Shown: positions 51,782 to 61,101 of the stretch, in pieces
Numbering within the stretch: the first letter of the stretch is position 1
Layout of the letters: every line of letters starts with the position of its first letter
Assembly: GCF_023983475.1 (NCBI RefSeq)
Contig: NZ_CP092712.1
Location: 1,488,001-1,552,000, forward strand
DNA: 64,000 nucleotides
Source: Aliivibrio fischeri ATCC 7744 = JCM 18803 = DSM 507
GTDB lineage: Bacteria; Pseudomonadota; Gammaproteobacteria; Enterobacterales; Vibrionaceae
Direction: 5' to 3'
Notes under the pieces: model-generated
Database searches by the model: none
What the model saw: the letters and a program-made list of their open reading frames with translations, nothing else
Told to the model about the DNA's origin: nothing
Translations under genes and position numbers: made by a program

Positions 51782-52438
51782 ATGAAGATTTTAGTTGTAG
51801 AAGATGACTTACGTTTAGGTGAACAAATTGTTGAGACGTTAGAGTCTGCCGATTGGGTTCCTGAATTATCTCAAGATGGTGTTGATGCATTATATAGAGC
51901 AACAACTGAAGAATGGGATGCTATCGTACTCGACCTAGGCTTACCAAAATTAAACGGCTTAACCGTACTTAAAAGCATTCGTGATGAGAACATTAACACG
52001 CCCGTTATTATTTTAAGTGCTCGAGATACTTTATCTCAGCGTGTTGAAGGCTTAAATGCAGGCGCAGATGACTATTTAACTAAACCGTTTGAAATGGTGG
52101 AATTGATTGCTCGCATTCGTGCTCAATTACGTCGAGCTTCTGGTAATGCCTCCCCTATTTTGAAAATTGGTGATTTAAGCTTAGATACCCGAAGTTCCAA
52201 AGTATTATGGCAAGATCAAGCAGTAAGTCTAACCGCATTAGAATATAAAGTGGTTGCTTATTTCATGCACAATCCAGATAAAGTGATCTCTAGAACGACG
52301 CTTGTTGAACATATTTACAAACAAGATTTTGACCGTGATTCAAATACCGTAGAAGTATTTATTGGTCGAATTCGTAAAAAGATAGCACCAAATATCATCA
52401 AAACCGTTCGTGGACTTGGTTATCAGCTAAATTCATAG
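51782..52438 (+). CDS. OmpR/PhoB-family response regulator
   Basis: This 218-residue regulator has a receiver domain with the phospho-acceptor D51 in WDAIVLDLGLPKLNG, the Asp pair in VVEDDLR and Lys in DDYLTKPF (about residue 102). A C-terminal winged helix (SLTALEYKVVAYFMHNP, then TVEVFIGRIRKKI and VRGLGYQL) binds DNA. It is closest to the QseB/PmrA/PhoP group. It is co-transcribed with the PepSY gene and the kinase. The target regulon is not visible here. Confidence 0.94.
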   Translation: MKILVVEDDLRLGEQIVETLESADWVPELSQDGVDALYRATTEEWDAIVLDLGLPKLNGLTVLKSIRDENINTPVIILSARDTLSQRVEGLNAGADDYLTKPFEMVELIARIRAQLRRASGNASPILKIGDLSLDTRSSKVLWQDQAVSLTALEYKVVAYFMHNPDKVISRTTLVEHIYKQDFDRDSNTVEVFIGRIRKKIAPNIIKTVRGLGYQLNS

Positions 52439-52456
52439 CACTAATAAAGGGTTACT

Positions 52457-53821
52457 ATGAAAAGAACACCACGTCGCCTCCAGCATGCATTTAAAAAATT
52501 AAGTCTAAAAAGCCGCTTGCTTCTTGCCGCGGCTTTTTGGCTATCTTCAATGATTTTAGCGGCCGGTATTGGCATACCAAAATTAGTTAATGACTATCTG
52601 GTTAAAGACGTAAAAGAACAATTGGCTTTGTCTATGGATGAGATCACGGCGAATTTAGAAACCAATGAACAAGGGAAATTGGTTTTATTTTCGCGACTTT
52701 CAGATCCTCGTTTTAATCAGCCTTATAGCGGCCTATATTGGACTGCGAGTACAAAAAAAGATGAATTACGATCTCGCTCTTTATGGGATAAAAAACTCAA
52801 TTTTAAAGACAATACTTTAGATATTGACCCTACCGTTAAAGGAGCAAAAGACGAAAAACTTATCTATATTCAAAAACAAATCTACCTTCCAGAAATTAAA
52901 ACACCAATAACAATAACGATTGGTGTGGATGAAGATCCTTTAGAAAAAACATTGCACCAGTTAACTGGGCAAGTTTGGATTATCTTAGGATTATTATTTA
53001 GCGGAATTTTATTCCTTATTGGTATTCAAGTCAGTTGGTCTTTACGCCCACTTGCTAAAATGCAATCTGAATTAATTCAGCTGCGTAAAGGTGAGCAGCA
53101 AAATTTGAGTCAACACTACCCTCAAGAAATTGCTCCCTTGGTTTCGGATCTCAATGCGCTTTTATTTCACTATCAAGAATTGCTTGAACGTGCCCGTAAT
53201 CACGCTGGTAACTTATCTCATTCTTTAAAAACACCACTATCCGTCCTTAAAAATGAATTAGAACATTTAGATAAAGAGGATAAAAAGCGATTATCTCTGC
53301 CTATTAATAAACTTCAAGAGCACATCGACTACCATTTAGGGCGTGCTCGCATGGCTGGTTCAATGAATATCTTATCTGTTGCAACCTCTCCATCTGATCG
53401 CGTCGATGCCATATCAATGGCTTTTGATAAAGTCTATGCTGCTCGTGAAGTCATGTTAATTAACGAACTTAACAGTGATGACAATATTGCCGTAGAAGCA
53501 ACAGATCTTGATGAAATGCTGGGTAATTTACTTGAAAATGGCTATAAGTGGGCAAGCTCTATGATTCGTGTTCATTCTAAATACGCTGCTGACAATCTCA
53601 TTGAAATCATAATCGAAGATGATGGAAATGGCATACCAGAAGATAAACTAGAGCACGTAATTCGACGAGGTGTTCGTCTGGATGAATCAACCCCGGGAAC
53701 AGGACTTGGTTTAAATATTGTAGACGAAATGGCGCACAGCTATCGCGGTTCATTGCTTTTAGGTAGAAGTAAAATGGGCGGCTTAAAAGCAACCCTCACC
53801 TTTCCACTGGTGGCTAATTAA
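52457..53821 (+). CDS. sensor histidine kinase
   Basis: This 454-residue membrane kinase has helices at about residues 20-40 (LLLAAAFWLSSMILAAGIGI) and 172-192 (VWIILGLLFSGILFLIGIQ), enclosing a periplasmic domain of about 130 residues with no family I recognise. HAMP follows, then the H-box NLSHSLKTPLSVLKNELEHL (H255) and the ATPase with NLLENGYKWA, EDDGNGIPED and GTGLGLNIV. It is the cognate kinase of the OmpR-type regulator 18 bp upstream. The layout recalls PhoQ or PmrB kinases. Confidence 0.92.
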   Translation: MKRTPRRLQHAFKKLSLKSRLLLAAAFWLSSMILAAGIGIPKLVNDYLVKDVKEQLALSMDEITANLETNEQGKLVLFSRLSDPRFNQPYSGLYWTASTKKDELRSRSLWDKKLNFKDNTLDIDPTVKGAKDEKLIYIQKQIYLPEIKTPITITIGVDEDPLEKTLHQLTGQVWIILGLLFSGILFLIGIQVSWSLRPLAKMQSELIQLRKGEQQNLSQHYPQEIAPLVSDLNALLFHYQELLERARNHAGNLSHSLKTPLSVLKNELEHLDKEDKKRLSLPINKLQEHIDYHLGRARMAGSMNILSVATSPSDRVDAISMAFDKVYAAREVMLINELNSDDNIAVEATDLDEMLGNLLENGYKWASSMIRVHSKYAADNLIEIIIEDDGNGIPEDKLEHVIRRGVRLDESTPGTGLGLNIVDEMAHSYRGSLLLGRSKMGGLKATLTFPLVAN

Positions 53822-53840
53822 CAATAAATAACCTCATACG

Positions 53841-55118
53841 TTATCCATTATTACCAATAGGTAACGTACGAGTACTGATAACCAATATCTCTCCATCAGA
53901 ATAATAATCATGCTCTTCATCTTTACTTATAGGTGCTGAATAAGCTTGTTTCGATGTAGATAGATTGTTCGACAATAAATCGATCGTTCTTTTAAATTTA
54001 TCTCTTTCTTTATCTACATCTGAATCAATGCTGTGCAGCATAGTCACAATTCCTCGATATGGAGTAAAGGTAAGGCCATCATCATAACTTAACGCACCTA
54101 GCCAAACCTGTTGTTCCCCGTTATTTCTTCCAGCATTCCACCAACGAATATGACTTCGTTTTAATAAATTGCCTGGTAATTGAAAAGCCATATCTTGAAC
54201 TCGCCCATTCCAAAACAAATCAGATACTGGTGGCGTCTTATTCCTCATAAGTAAAAAATAATCGACTAAATTAATATCATTTCTTGAAAATGTTTTGTTT
54301 TCAATCCACCCAAGTTGGTTCATTATCGTCTGAGGATTATTACCGATAAACACAACGTTAATCGCTTGAGCATCAAAAAAGGAAGACTCTCCAGGGAATG
54401 CTTTGAATACGGTGCGTGTTTCATCAAAATACAACGGTTTCGTCTTAACATCTTCGGTTACATCATCGGCCGTCCAAAAAAAGTGACTGTAATTTAAATA
54501 AGCCACTGCCGCTATAAGGGCAAAGGTGAACTTTAATCCAAGTCTGCGCCATTGATAACGTTTAGCTATGAACAAAAAAACAATCAAGAAAATCAACATC
54601 AGAATAGACTGTATATGCTCTATAACAAAAAGCTCAGCTTCTTTCAGCAATGGCAGCGTATCAATGCCATAAGATAATAAATATCCCCATAAAACAAATT
54701 GAGTAACACCAAGTAGCAAACCAATAGAAGTCAATAATGTAAATCGAACCCAACCAATATGATTAACACCAGCGATAAAAGGAACTATCCATGCTACAGG
54801 TCCTAACAAGCGAGAAAACACAAGAACAATGGTTCCCTTCTTTTGCAATAGCAAACGGCAACGAGCGATAGGACGTCGTGTTTTTGGCAGCCACCTCATT
54901 AACCATGATTGAGCATTTCGGCCAAATCGGCGACCAATAACATAGCTGAGTTGATCGCCTAAAAAACCGCCCAAAATAACCGCAACAACGCCACTCCAAA
55001 TACCTTGATGAAGCTGAAAGCCAGCTGCAATTAAAAAAGGTTCCCCAGGAATAAATACATTAGGTCCTATGAGCGCATCAAATAATGCGCCCCAAAACAA
55101 AGTCATCGTATCAAACAT
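53841..55118 (-). CDS. DedA-family membrane protein with LssY C-terminal domain
   Basis: This 425-residue fusion protein has an N-terminal DedA (VTT/SNARE-associated) domain, residues about 1-210. It contains GPNVFIPGEPFLIAAGF, GGFLGDQLSYVIGRRFGR and FSRLLGPVAWIVPFIAGVNH, the membrane-reentrant motifs of the DedA fold. The C-terminal part (about 240-425) resembles LssY: FDAQAINVVFIGNN, then FRGRVQDMAFQ-like VQDMAFQLPGN and HIRWWNAGR. DedA proteins flip phospholipids or affect undecaprenyl phosphate recycling. The LssY part is of unknown role. It lies 20 bp before a glycosyltransferase gene in the same direction. Confidence 0.88.
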   Translation of the reverse strand: MFDTMTLFWGALFDALIGPNVFIPGEPFLIAAGFQLHQGIWSGVVAVILGGFLGDQLSYVIGRRFGRNAQSWLMRWLPKTRRPIARCRLLLQKKGTIVLVFSRLLGPVAWIVPFIAGVNHIGWVRFTLLTSIGLLLGVTQFVLWGYLLSYGIDTLPLLKEAELFVIEHIQSILMLIFLIVFLFIAKRYQWRRLGLKFTFALIAAVAYLNYSHFFWTADDVTEDVKTKPLYFDETRTVFKAFPGESSFFDAQAINVVFIGNNPQTIMNQLGWIENKTFSRNDINLVDYFLLMRNKTPPVSDLFWNGRVQDMAFQLPGNLLKRSHIRWWNAGRNNGEQQVWLGALSYDDGLTFTPYRGIVTMLHSIDSDVDKERDKFKRTIDLLSNNLSTSKQAYSAPISKDEEHDYYSDGEILVISTRTLPIGNNG

Positions 55119-55138
55119 AATTTACCTTTACGTATAAA

Positions 55139-55870
55139 TTACTTTTGATTTGAATAATGTCCGAACTTATATTCCATTTCGTTATTGCGCATTTCTCCAA
55201 ATAAGAAACGGCGAACATTAGCTTTTAAATAGGTATACCCCATTCGCAAAAAGCCATCTTGTTCTAAACGACGTGGATCAAACTCAAATGTCATTGAAAG
55301 AAAACGAAAACGCCAAGTTCTGCTTGCTCTTTTTACGTAGTCACAATCTTCGCATAACGTAATATTTTCATCGAAGCCAAGAAGCCCTTTATGCGCTCTT
55401 TTAGTTGAAAAGATACACGCTCCAACTGCAGTAGGAAATGCAAATTGAGTTAAAAACAGACCAATATTAAACGTCATATAACCAAGTTTATGCGCAACAG
55501 GTAACCCCTTCGACCCCATATACACACCTGCCACTTCAAGTCCTTTTTCATTAAGTTGAGTTAATGCTTTAGTAAGAAAGTCTGGAGACAAACGAACGTC
55601 AGCATCTAAAAATAATAGACGTTCATGTTTTGCTATCGATGCTCCAGTATTACGACCTAAACTAACTCCTTGTTTATCCATTTTATGAACGGTTAAATCA
55701 GGAATACTTGCAGAGAAGGATTGTGCAACCTCACACGTCGCATCTGAACTATTTGAATCAACAACAATTACTTCAAAATTTTTGAATGTTTGCTCTGTTA
55801 AATCTTCAAGTAAACGTCCAATACGTTTTTCTTCATTTAAAGTAATAATAACAATGCTTAATGGGTTCAT
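55139..55870 (-). CDS. family 2 glycosyltransferase
   Basis: The protein has 243 residues from ATG 55870 (GGAGG upstream; the frame extends to 55936). The GT-A fold begins PLSIVIITLNEEKRIGRLLE. VVDSNSSDATCEVAQ is the nucleotide-binding part, RLLFLDADVRLSPDFL carries the DxD-like motif, and FDENITLCEDCDYVKRA is the acceptor loop. A membrane-proximal hydrophobic stretch lies near LGYMTFNIGLFLTQF. It makes a glycoside on a lipid or protein acceptor that I cannot name. It is likely co-transcribed with the DedA-LssY gene. Confidence 0.9.
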   Translation of the reverse strand: MNPLSIVIITLNEEKRIGRLLEDLTEQTFKNFEVIVVDSNSSDATCEVAQSFSASIPDLTVHKMDKQGVSLGRNTGASIAKHERLLFLDADVRLSPDFLTKALTQLNEKGLEVAGVYMGSKGLPVAHKLGYMTFNIGLFLTQFAFPTAVGACIFSTKRAHKGLLGFDENITLCEDCDYVKRASRTWRFRFLSMTFEFDPRRLEQDGFLRMGYTYLKANVRRFLFGEMRNNEMEYKFGHYSNQK

Positions 55871-56100
55871 AGTGTACCTCCAAGTAAAATGAATTAAGCT
55901 ACTTGAAGCCATAATAGCGATTGCTATCTTAACCAATGGTGAGGGATTTATTCATCTTTGATTCATCCTTTGCAATCGAACTTGTTATTTGCATATAAAC
56001 CATCGTCTGTTTTTTATTCAATCTAACATTTCATTTTTAGCTGTAGCACATTACTAGCACCTCATTTATTGTTAAATTTGTGTTTAAGAAGGAGAAAGAA

Positions 56101-56283
56101 ATGAAAGTGATAATTCAATACACTCAAACAGGTATGTACAAAGATCATGCATGGGAAGCATCTACGATTAGGATTCAAGGACAGTATCATGCAGTTACAC
56201 CGTCCTATGCAGCTCAACTTATCGAGCAAAATAAAGCACAGTTACATACCGATAATAGCAATAATATTGTGTTAGTTGATTGA
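56101..56283 (+). CDS. small hypothetical protein, 60 residues
   Basis: This small protein runs from ATG 56101, chosen for a very good ribosome site (AAGGAG, six bases upstream). It starts MKVIIQYTQTGMYKDHAWE, then YHAVTPSYAAQLIEQNKAQL. It looks like an alpha-beta domain with no signal or membrane part. A terminator hairpin follows. I do not recognise a family. Confidence 0.7.
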   Translation: MKVIIQYTQTGMYKDHAWEASTIRIQGQYHAVTPSYAAQLIEQNKAQLHTDNSNNIVLVD

Positions 56284-56346
56284 TTTTAAAGATTGAAAAT
56301 TCGATTGGAATTTGATGATTTATCAATAAGATAAAAAGAGAAAGGA

Positions 56347-56372
56347 AAGCCACACGTCTCAAAATGTGGCTT
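56347..56372 (+). terminator. terminator after the 60-residue gene
   Basis: AAGCCACA-CGTCTCAAAA-TGTGGCTT is an 8-bp stem with A-rich sequence before and TTAATTT after. It may serve both directions. The CTCAAAATGTGG loop resembles but does not match the fdh/tup palindrome. Confidence 0.6.
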
Positions 56373-56528
56373 AATTTGGAACTGTTCGGGGTCATAACCG
56401 GACGTGTTAACTATCTAATATCACTGACTTAATTTCAACAATTTTCGTGAACACAATGGTCAGAAAAAGTACAAAATTTGAAGTTGTTCCGTATTTTGTG
56501 AGTCGTGTAACACTTATTGACTCGTGAC

Positions 56529-58571
56529 TCAACCAACCAAATTATGATATTGCTGCTCTTCTGTCTTTGTTGGTAAATAGATAGTAAAGACAGTTCCCTT
56601 TCCAAGTTGAGATCTCACTTTGATTTCACCGCCAGTTTGACTTAATAAACTTTGAGAAACGGATAAACCAAGCCCTGTTCCATCACGTTTTGTTGTATAG
56701 AACGGGTCAAAGATTCGATTCAGCTGTTCGCCAGCGATACCACATCCAAAATCTTCTACTTCTATAATCGCACCAAACTCGACCCCTTCATGACACCAAG
56801 TTCGACTACGAATGATAAGTTTACCTTTACTGTTCATTGCATGAATGCCATTCATTTGCAGATTGACCAATACTTGCAATAAATGATGGCGATTCACTTC
56901 CACTCTTGGTGGCTGCTCAAAATCAAACTCAACCTCAATATCTCGTTTGTGAGCCCCTGTACGAACTAAAGTAACGCTTTCTTCAATGATCGGATTAATG
57001 TATTGCCATGTCACCTCATCTTGAATCCCACCTTGTCGACTGTACTGCAATAAACTACGAGTGATATTACGGATTCGGTCTATTTGCTCCATAATGGTTT
57101 CTAGCTCTTCAGCTATTACATGGGCCTCTTCGCCTAATTCATATTTAATTAATTCTGCATTACCTAGAATAACAGCTGTAGGATTATTAATTTCATGTGC
57201 AATACCGGCAGTCAACTCACCAAGTGATGCCAATTTTTCGCTCATTACCAGCTTATCTTGAGCTTGTTTTAGCAATTTTATGTATTGCTCTAATTCCACT
57301 GTCTTTTCATGCAAACTTGCCGTTCTTGACTCAACTTTTGACTCTAACTCTTTAGATGCCCTTTGGATCTCTAAATTTCGTAACTGAAGTTGATCAAGCA
57401 TATTGTCAAACTGCTGCGCTAAGCTGGCCAGTTCATGACTATTATCTAACCCTAAATCCCCAATTCGAACATCTTTACCTAATTGGACAGACTTTACTAC
57501 AAAGTGAATTTTTTCAATCGGTTGAAACAGATCTCGAGCACCTCGGTGCACAAAAAAAGTCGACAACAATAACGTAATAAGAATGGTAATTCCTGCTTCA
57601 AGCAAGTTTTGTAAATACTGTTTTAATAGCGGCCACTCTAAATAGCCGGTATAAAGCATTCCAATCACATCTCCGTTCATATCCTTAATTGGTTGATATG
57701 CGGATATGTACCAATCGTTATAAACATAAGCTCGATTTACCCAACGCTCACCAGTTTCGATGACTTGAGCTTTCACTTCTGGAGATACTTTTGTTCCAAT
57801 AGCACGACCTTGATTTAACTCTTTATTTGCAAAATCAGTATGCAGTGGAACGTTGGTACTAATACGAAGTCCATCTAAAAATAACGTTACTGTCCCTAGA
57901 TTATTAGACGGTAAATCACCTGATGGATAGATCAAATCACGGATTCTATCTACAAGTAATGTGCTGTTATTTAATATTATTCCACTATCAACAATCCAAG
58001 TTAACTTCCCTTTATTGTCAAAAATTGGTATCAATGTTCGGCTAATCAAACCACGCTTTTCTATACTTCCATCTTCTTTGTTAGTCACCCAAACCTGTTG
58101 TTTCAGTTTAGGATTAATATCCGCTAATTCTTTTTCAGACATGACTTGAAAGAAGGTTCGTGACATACCAATCTTCATATCATTAACTAAAGAAGAAGGT
58201 AGCTCATTTATATAAGAGACTGGATGTAACGCAATAAAATCAGAGTTGTATTTACCCGCTTGTTGCGAAACCCATAGCTTAAAATCAGGCGCTTTATTTT
58301 CAAACTTTTTTTGAAAATAATACGATTCAACAAAGCCTCTTAATTCTGCGCTTTGCTCTCGCTGTAAAAAATCAATACTGTTATTTGCAACAGATAATTT
58401 GCTACCAACATCATTCAGTGCATTTTGCCAAGTATAATGTGTAGACCAAAATGCTGTAATGATCACTAGAGCCAATAAGGTTAAAAATAATGGAACCGAG
58501 TTCAACCAAAGTAAGCGGTAACGCACCATGGTTTTTATGCGTTTTTTCCAAACCGTCGGAGATAGCGTCAT
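56529..58571 (-). CDS. Cache-domain sensor histidine kinase, partner of the sigma-54 regulator
   Basis: This membrane kinase has about 680 residues. ATG 58571 was chosen because it overlaps the regulator's stop codon (ATGA); a GTG at 58589 is less likely. TM1 lies at about 23-42, a large periplasmic Cache region (about 45-320) follows with the typical block GRAIGTKVSPEVKAQVIETG, then NDWYISAYQPIKDMNG and GMLYTG, and TM2 lies near 328-342. HAMP and a coiled coil precede the H-box GIAHEINNPTAVILGNAEL (H460) and an ATPase with GTGLGLSVSQSL. The ligand could be formate, a related small acid, or an electron acceptor; this is unproven. Confidence 0.9.
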   Translation of the reverse strand: MTLSPTVWKKRIKTMVRYRLLWLNSVPLFLTLLALVIITAFWSTHYTWQNALNDVGSKLSVANNSIDFLQREQSAELRGFVESYYFQKKFENKAPDFKLWVSQQAGKYNSDFIALHPVSYINELPSSLVNDMKIGMSRTFFQVMSEKELADINPKLKQQVWVTNKEDGSIEKRGLISRTLIPIFDNKGKLTWIVDSGIILNNSTLLVDRIRDLIYPSGDLPSNNLGTVTLFLDGLRISTNVPLHTDFANKELNQGRAIGTKVSPEVKAQVIETGERWVNRAYVYNDWYISAYQPIKDMNGDVIGMLYTGYLEWPLLKQYLQNLLEAGITILITLLLSTFFVHRGARDLFQPIEKIHFVVKSVQLGKDVRIGDLGLDNSHELASLAQQFDNMLDQLQLRNLEIQRASKELESKVESRTASLHEKTVELEQYIKLLKQAQDKLVMSEKLASLGELTAGIAHEINNPTAVILGNAELIKYELGEEAHVIAEELETIMEQIDRIRNITRSLLQYSRQGGIQDEVTWQYINPIIEESVTLVRTGAHKRDIEVEFDFEQPPRVEVNRHHLLQVLVNLQMNGIHAMNSKGKLIIRSRTWCHEGVEFGAIIEVEDFGCGIAGEQLNRIFDPFYTTKRDGTGLGLSVSQSLLSQTGGEIKVRSQLGKGTVFTIYLPTKTEEQQYHNLVG

Positions 58572-59995
58572 GCGTTTTCTTCGCTCCACTCTTTAAACTT
58601 ACGCTCTAAAGTTTTACGAGCAACCCCCAACTGCCTTGCAGCTGCAGATTTATTACCATCATGAAGATCCACGACAGTGATGATGTGTGATTTTTCCACT
58701 TCTTTTAATGTCCATTTTTCTGGGTAGGTATCTAAGATAGGCATACAAGTACACTCGCCTTCTTTATTCCTTGATGCGTCATCATTTTTATTCTGTTCAT
58801 CGTCTTGATGAATTGGCTCATCACCTTGTAATTCAGCCCAATGTTCAACAGGTGGTTTACCTAATAAAATACAACGTTCAATCATATTTTTAAGCTCACG
58901 GATATTGCCCGGCCAATCGTAATTTGCCATTGCTACAATGTCTTCATGAGCCCAATGTACAGGTTTTACCCCCATTTCACTCGCGATCATTTGCGAAAAA
59001 TGTTCGGTTAAACATGCAAGATCCGCTTTACGCTCTCGTAATGCTGGTAGAGAAACCGTTAAGACATTTAAACGATAAAACAAATCTTTTCTGAAATTTC
59101 CTTTTTCCACTTCTTCTAATAAATTACGGTTAGTAGCTGCAACAATACGAACATCAACAGGAATTTCTTTTTCAGAGCCTACAGGACGAATAGCTTTTTG
59201 CTCTAACGCTCGAAGCAGCGATGATTGCATTCCAATTGGCATTTCACCGATTTCATCTAAAAACAGGGTGCCTCCATTCGCAACTCTGAATAAACCTTCA
59301 CGCCCTTTCTTGGCACCAGTAAACGCGCCAGAAGTATGACCAAACAATTCACTTTCAAGTAAGTCGGGAGCAATAGCCCCACAGTTTAATGGTACAAATG
59401 GCCCTTTACGTTCACTTAATTGGTGCAAACCACGAGCAACTAACTCTTTACCGGTTCCTGATTCACCTTCAATTAATACAGCAGCATTAGAGGGAGCAAG
59501 CTGAGCAACCATCTTCTTTAACTGCAAGGTTTTCTCTGCATTACCGATGATCTCAATCGGATTCTTCTTCTCGACTTCTCTTTTTAAAGCAAAATTGGTT
59601 CGCTCAACTAAACGACGGTCCATGCATCGTTTTACTGCTTGTAGCATGTTTTCAAGATTAAACGGTTTTAAAATAAAATCAGATGCGCCAAGTCGAAGTG
59701 CTTGAATAGCCGTATCTAACTCCGCATAACCTGTCATGAAAATCACATCATAATTACGTGCATCACATGCAATGCTTTCTTGCCACTCTAAACCAGTTTG
59801 ACCGGGTAAGTTAATATCAAGAATGATTAAATCAAGATGGTGAGATTGTCGAATTTCTTCTGCTTCTTCAATCGTACCTGCGGTATGCACTTGTCCAAAT
59901 TGTTTACTTAATGCTTTTTTTAGTATGGTTTGCATACCAATTTCATCATCAACAACAAGAACTGAAAACGCATTCCAATCTGATTTTACAACCAT
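58568..59995 (-). CDS. sigma-54-dependent response regulator (bEBP)
   Basis: This 475-residue NtrC-family activator has a receiver domain with D60 (HHLDLIILDINLPGQTG) and K110. The AAA+ domain has Walker A at 177-184 (GESGTGKE), GAFTGA at 223-228 for sigma-54 contact, and Walker B D247/E248 (LFLDEIGEM). The Fis-type helix-turn-helix is SAAARQLGVARKTLERKFKEW. It is coupled to its kinase and divergent from tupA, beside a set of palindromes. It is the only sigma-54 activator in the window, so it is the best candidate regulator of both tup and fdh operons. Confidence 0.94.
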   Translation of the reverse strand: MVVKSDWNAFSVLVVDDEIGMQTILKKALSKQFGQVHTAGTIEEAEEIRQSHHLDLIILDINLPGQTGLEWQESIACDARNYDVIFMTGYAELDTAIQALRLGASDFILKPFNLENMLQAVKRCMDRRLVERTNFALKREVEKKNPIEIIGNAEKTLQLKKMVAQLAPSNAAVLIEGESGTGKELVARGLHQLSERKGPFVPLNCGAIAPDLLESELFGHTSGAFTGAKKGREGLFRVANGGTLFLDEIGEMPIGMQSSLLRALEQKAIRPVGSEKEIPVDVRIVAATNRNLLEEVEKGNFRKDLFYRLNVLTVSLPALRERKADLACLTEHFSQMIASEMGVKPVHWAHEDIVAMANYDWPGNIRELKNMIERCILLGKPPVEHWAELQGDEPIHQDDEQNKNDDASRNKEGECTCMPILDTYPEKWTLKEVEKSHIITVVDLHDGNKSAAARQLGVARKTLERKFKEWSEENA

Positions 59996-60027
59996 ATTTA
60001 TTCCTAATAAGATCTAAAGAGTTATGT

Positions 60028-60097
60028 GGGTCAAAATGTCCTAATTATTCTAACCTGTTATTTGCAAAATGTATCCTTTCTATTGCGACATTTTGTC
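60028..60097. promoter_or_regulatory. palindromic activator sites (UAS) upstream of tupA
   Basis: Three copies are seen: GGGTCAAAATGTCCT (60028-60042), TTGCAAAATGTATCC (about 60062-60076, weaker) and GCGACATTTTGTCCT (60085-60099), which holds the full palindrome GACATTTTGTC. They lie about 95-155 bp upstream of the sigma-54 promoter and match the sites before the fdh operon. They also precede the divergent regulator gene, so autoregulation is possible. Confidence 0.8.
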
Positions 60098-60189
60098 CTA
60101 ATCACATTTTTTGTAAGGTTTTTATGTAAGAATCCTATTCAACCACTTAAATATCATTACGTTAAGTGTGTGTTTAAAGGCATTATACT

Positions 60190-60205
60190 TGGCATAGTGA
60201 TTGCT
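60190..60205 (+). promoter_or_regulatory. sigma-54 promoter of the tup-mob operon
   Basis: TGGCATAGTGATTGCT has GG-N10-GC and a near-consensus TGGCA and TTGC. Transcription should start near 60216, leaving a leader of about 60 bases before ATG 60277. Confidence 0.87.
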
Positions 60206-60276
60206 TTAGTGGGTACGAGTCTATTCACTTCAGAGCATTATGCTTTGCAAGTTAAACTTCATTACATGGATATAAC

Positions 60277-61098
60277 ATGAACAATAAAATTAAGACATTT
60301 TCTGCAGTTGCTGCACTGGCTTTAGGTTCTTTCTCTGCGACTGACGTTTACGCTAATGACGCGAACGTTGTACGTTTAGCAACAACAACAAGTACTTACC
60401 ACTCAGGCCTATTAGACTACCTTCTTCCTGAATTCCAAAAAGATTCTGGCTACGAAGTTCAAGTTCTTGCTGCTGGTACTGGTAAAGCATTGAAAATGGG
60501 CGAAAATGGCGATGTTGATTTAGTAATGACTCACGCACCAAAAGCTGAAGCAAACTTTGTTGAAAAAGGCTATGGTGTTGAGCCAAAATCACTGATGTAC
60601 AATGACTTTGTGCTAGTAGGTCCTAAAGCTGACCCTGCTCATATTCACGGTATGAAAGACGTTACTGCAGCTTTCAAAAAAATGGCTGAATCTGACGTAA
60701 CTTTCGTATCACGTGGCGATGATTCTGGTACAAACAAAAAAGAATTGAATCTTTGGGCTCAAACTAAAATTGAACCAAACTTTGGTGGTTATAAAGCGGT
60801 TGGTCAAGGCATGGGACCAACTCTAAACATGACATCCGAACTACAAGCTTACACATTAACAGACCGTGGTACTTGGTTAGCTTACCAAAACAAACTAGAC
60901 CTTGAGATCATGGTTGAAGGTGATAAGCGTCTATTTAACCCTTACCAAGTGATTCTAATTAACCCAGAGCGTTACAAAAACCTAAACACGAAAGGTGCGC
61001 AAGCATTCAGTGATTGGTTAGTAAGCGACAAAGGCCAAGCAATGATCGATAGCTTTACTCTTAATGGTAAAAAACTGTTCACTGCGGACGCTAAATAA
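60277..61098 (+). CDS. tupA: tungstate ABC transporter, periplasmic binding protein TupA
   Basis: This 273-residue binding protein has a signal peptide (FSAVAALALGSFSATDVYA, cut after residue about 26). The mature protein begins with LATTTSTYHSGLLDYLLPEF, the TTTS motif that binds the oxyanion in TupA and WtpA proteins, and continues TAGTGKALKMG-like AAGTGKALKMGENGDVDLVM. TFVSRGDDSGTNKKEL is another hallmark. TupA binds tungstate far more tightly than molybdate in studied homologues. It is first in the operon tupA-tupB-tupC-mobA-mobB/moeA. Confidence 0.94.
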   Translation: MNNKIKTFSAVAALALGSFSATDVYANDANVVRLATTTSTYHSGLLDYLLPEFQKDSGYEVQVLAAGTGKALKMGENGDVDLVMTHAPKAEANFVEKGYGVEPKSLMYNDFVLVGPKADPAHIHGMKDVTAAFKKMAESDVTFVSRGDDSGTNKKELNLWAQTKIEPNFGGYKAVGQGMGPTLNMTSELQAYTLTDRGTWLAYQNKLDLEIMVEGDKRLFNPYQVILINPERYKNLNTKGAQAFSDWLVSDKGQAMIDSFTLNGKKLFTADAK

Positions 61099-61101
61099 TC
61101 C

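Noticed and set aside
60026-60280. An 84-codon plus-strand ORF between the regulator and tupA
   Set aside because: It has no ribosome site at its start, spans the activator sites and sigma-54 promoter, and overlaps the tupA start.
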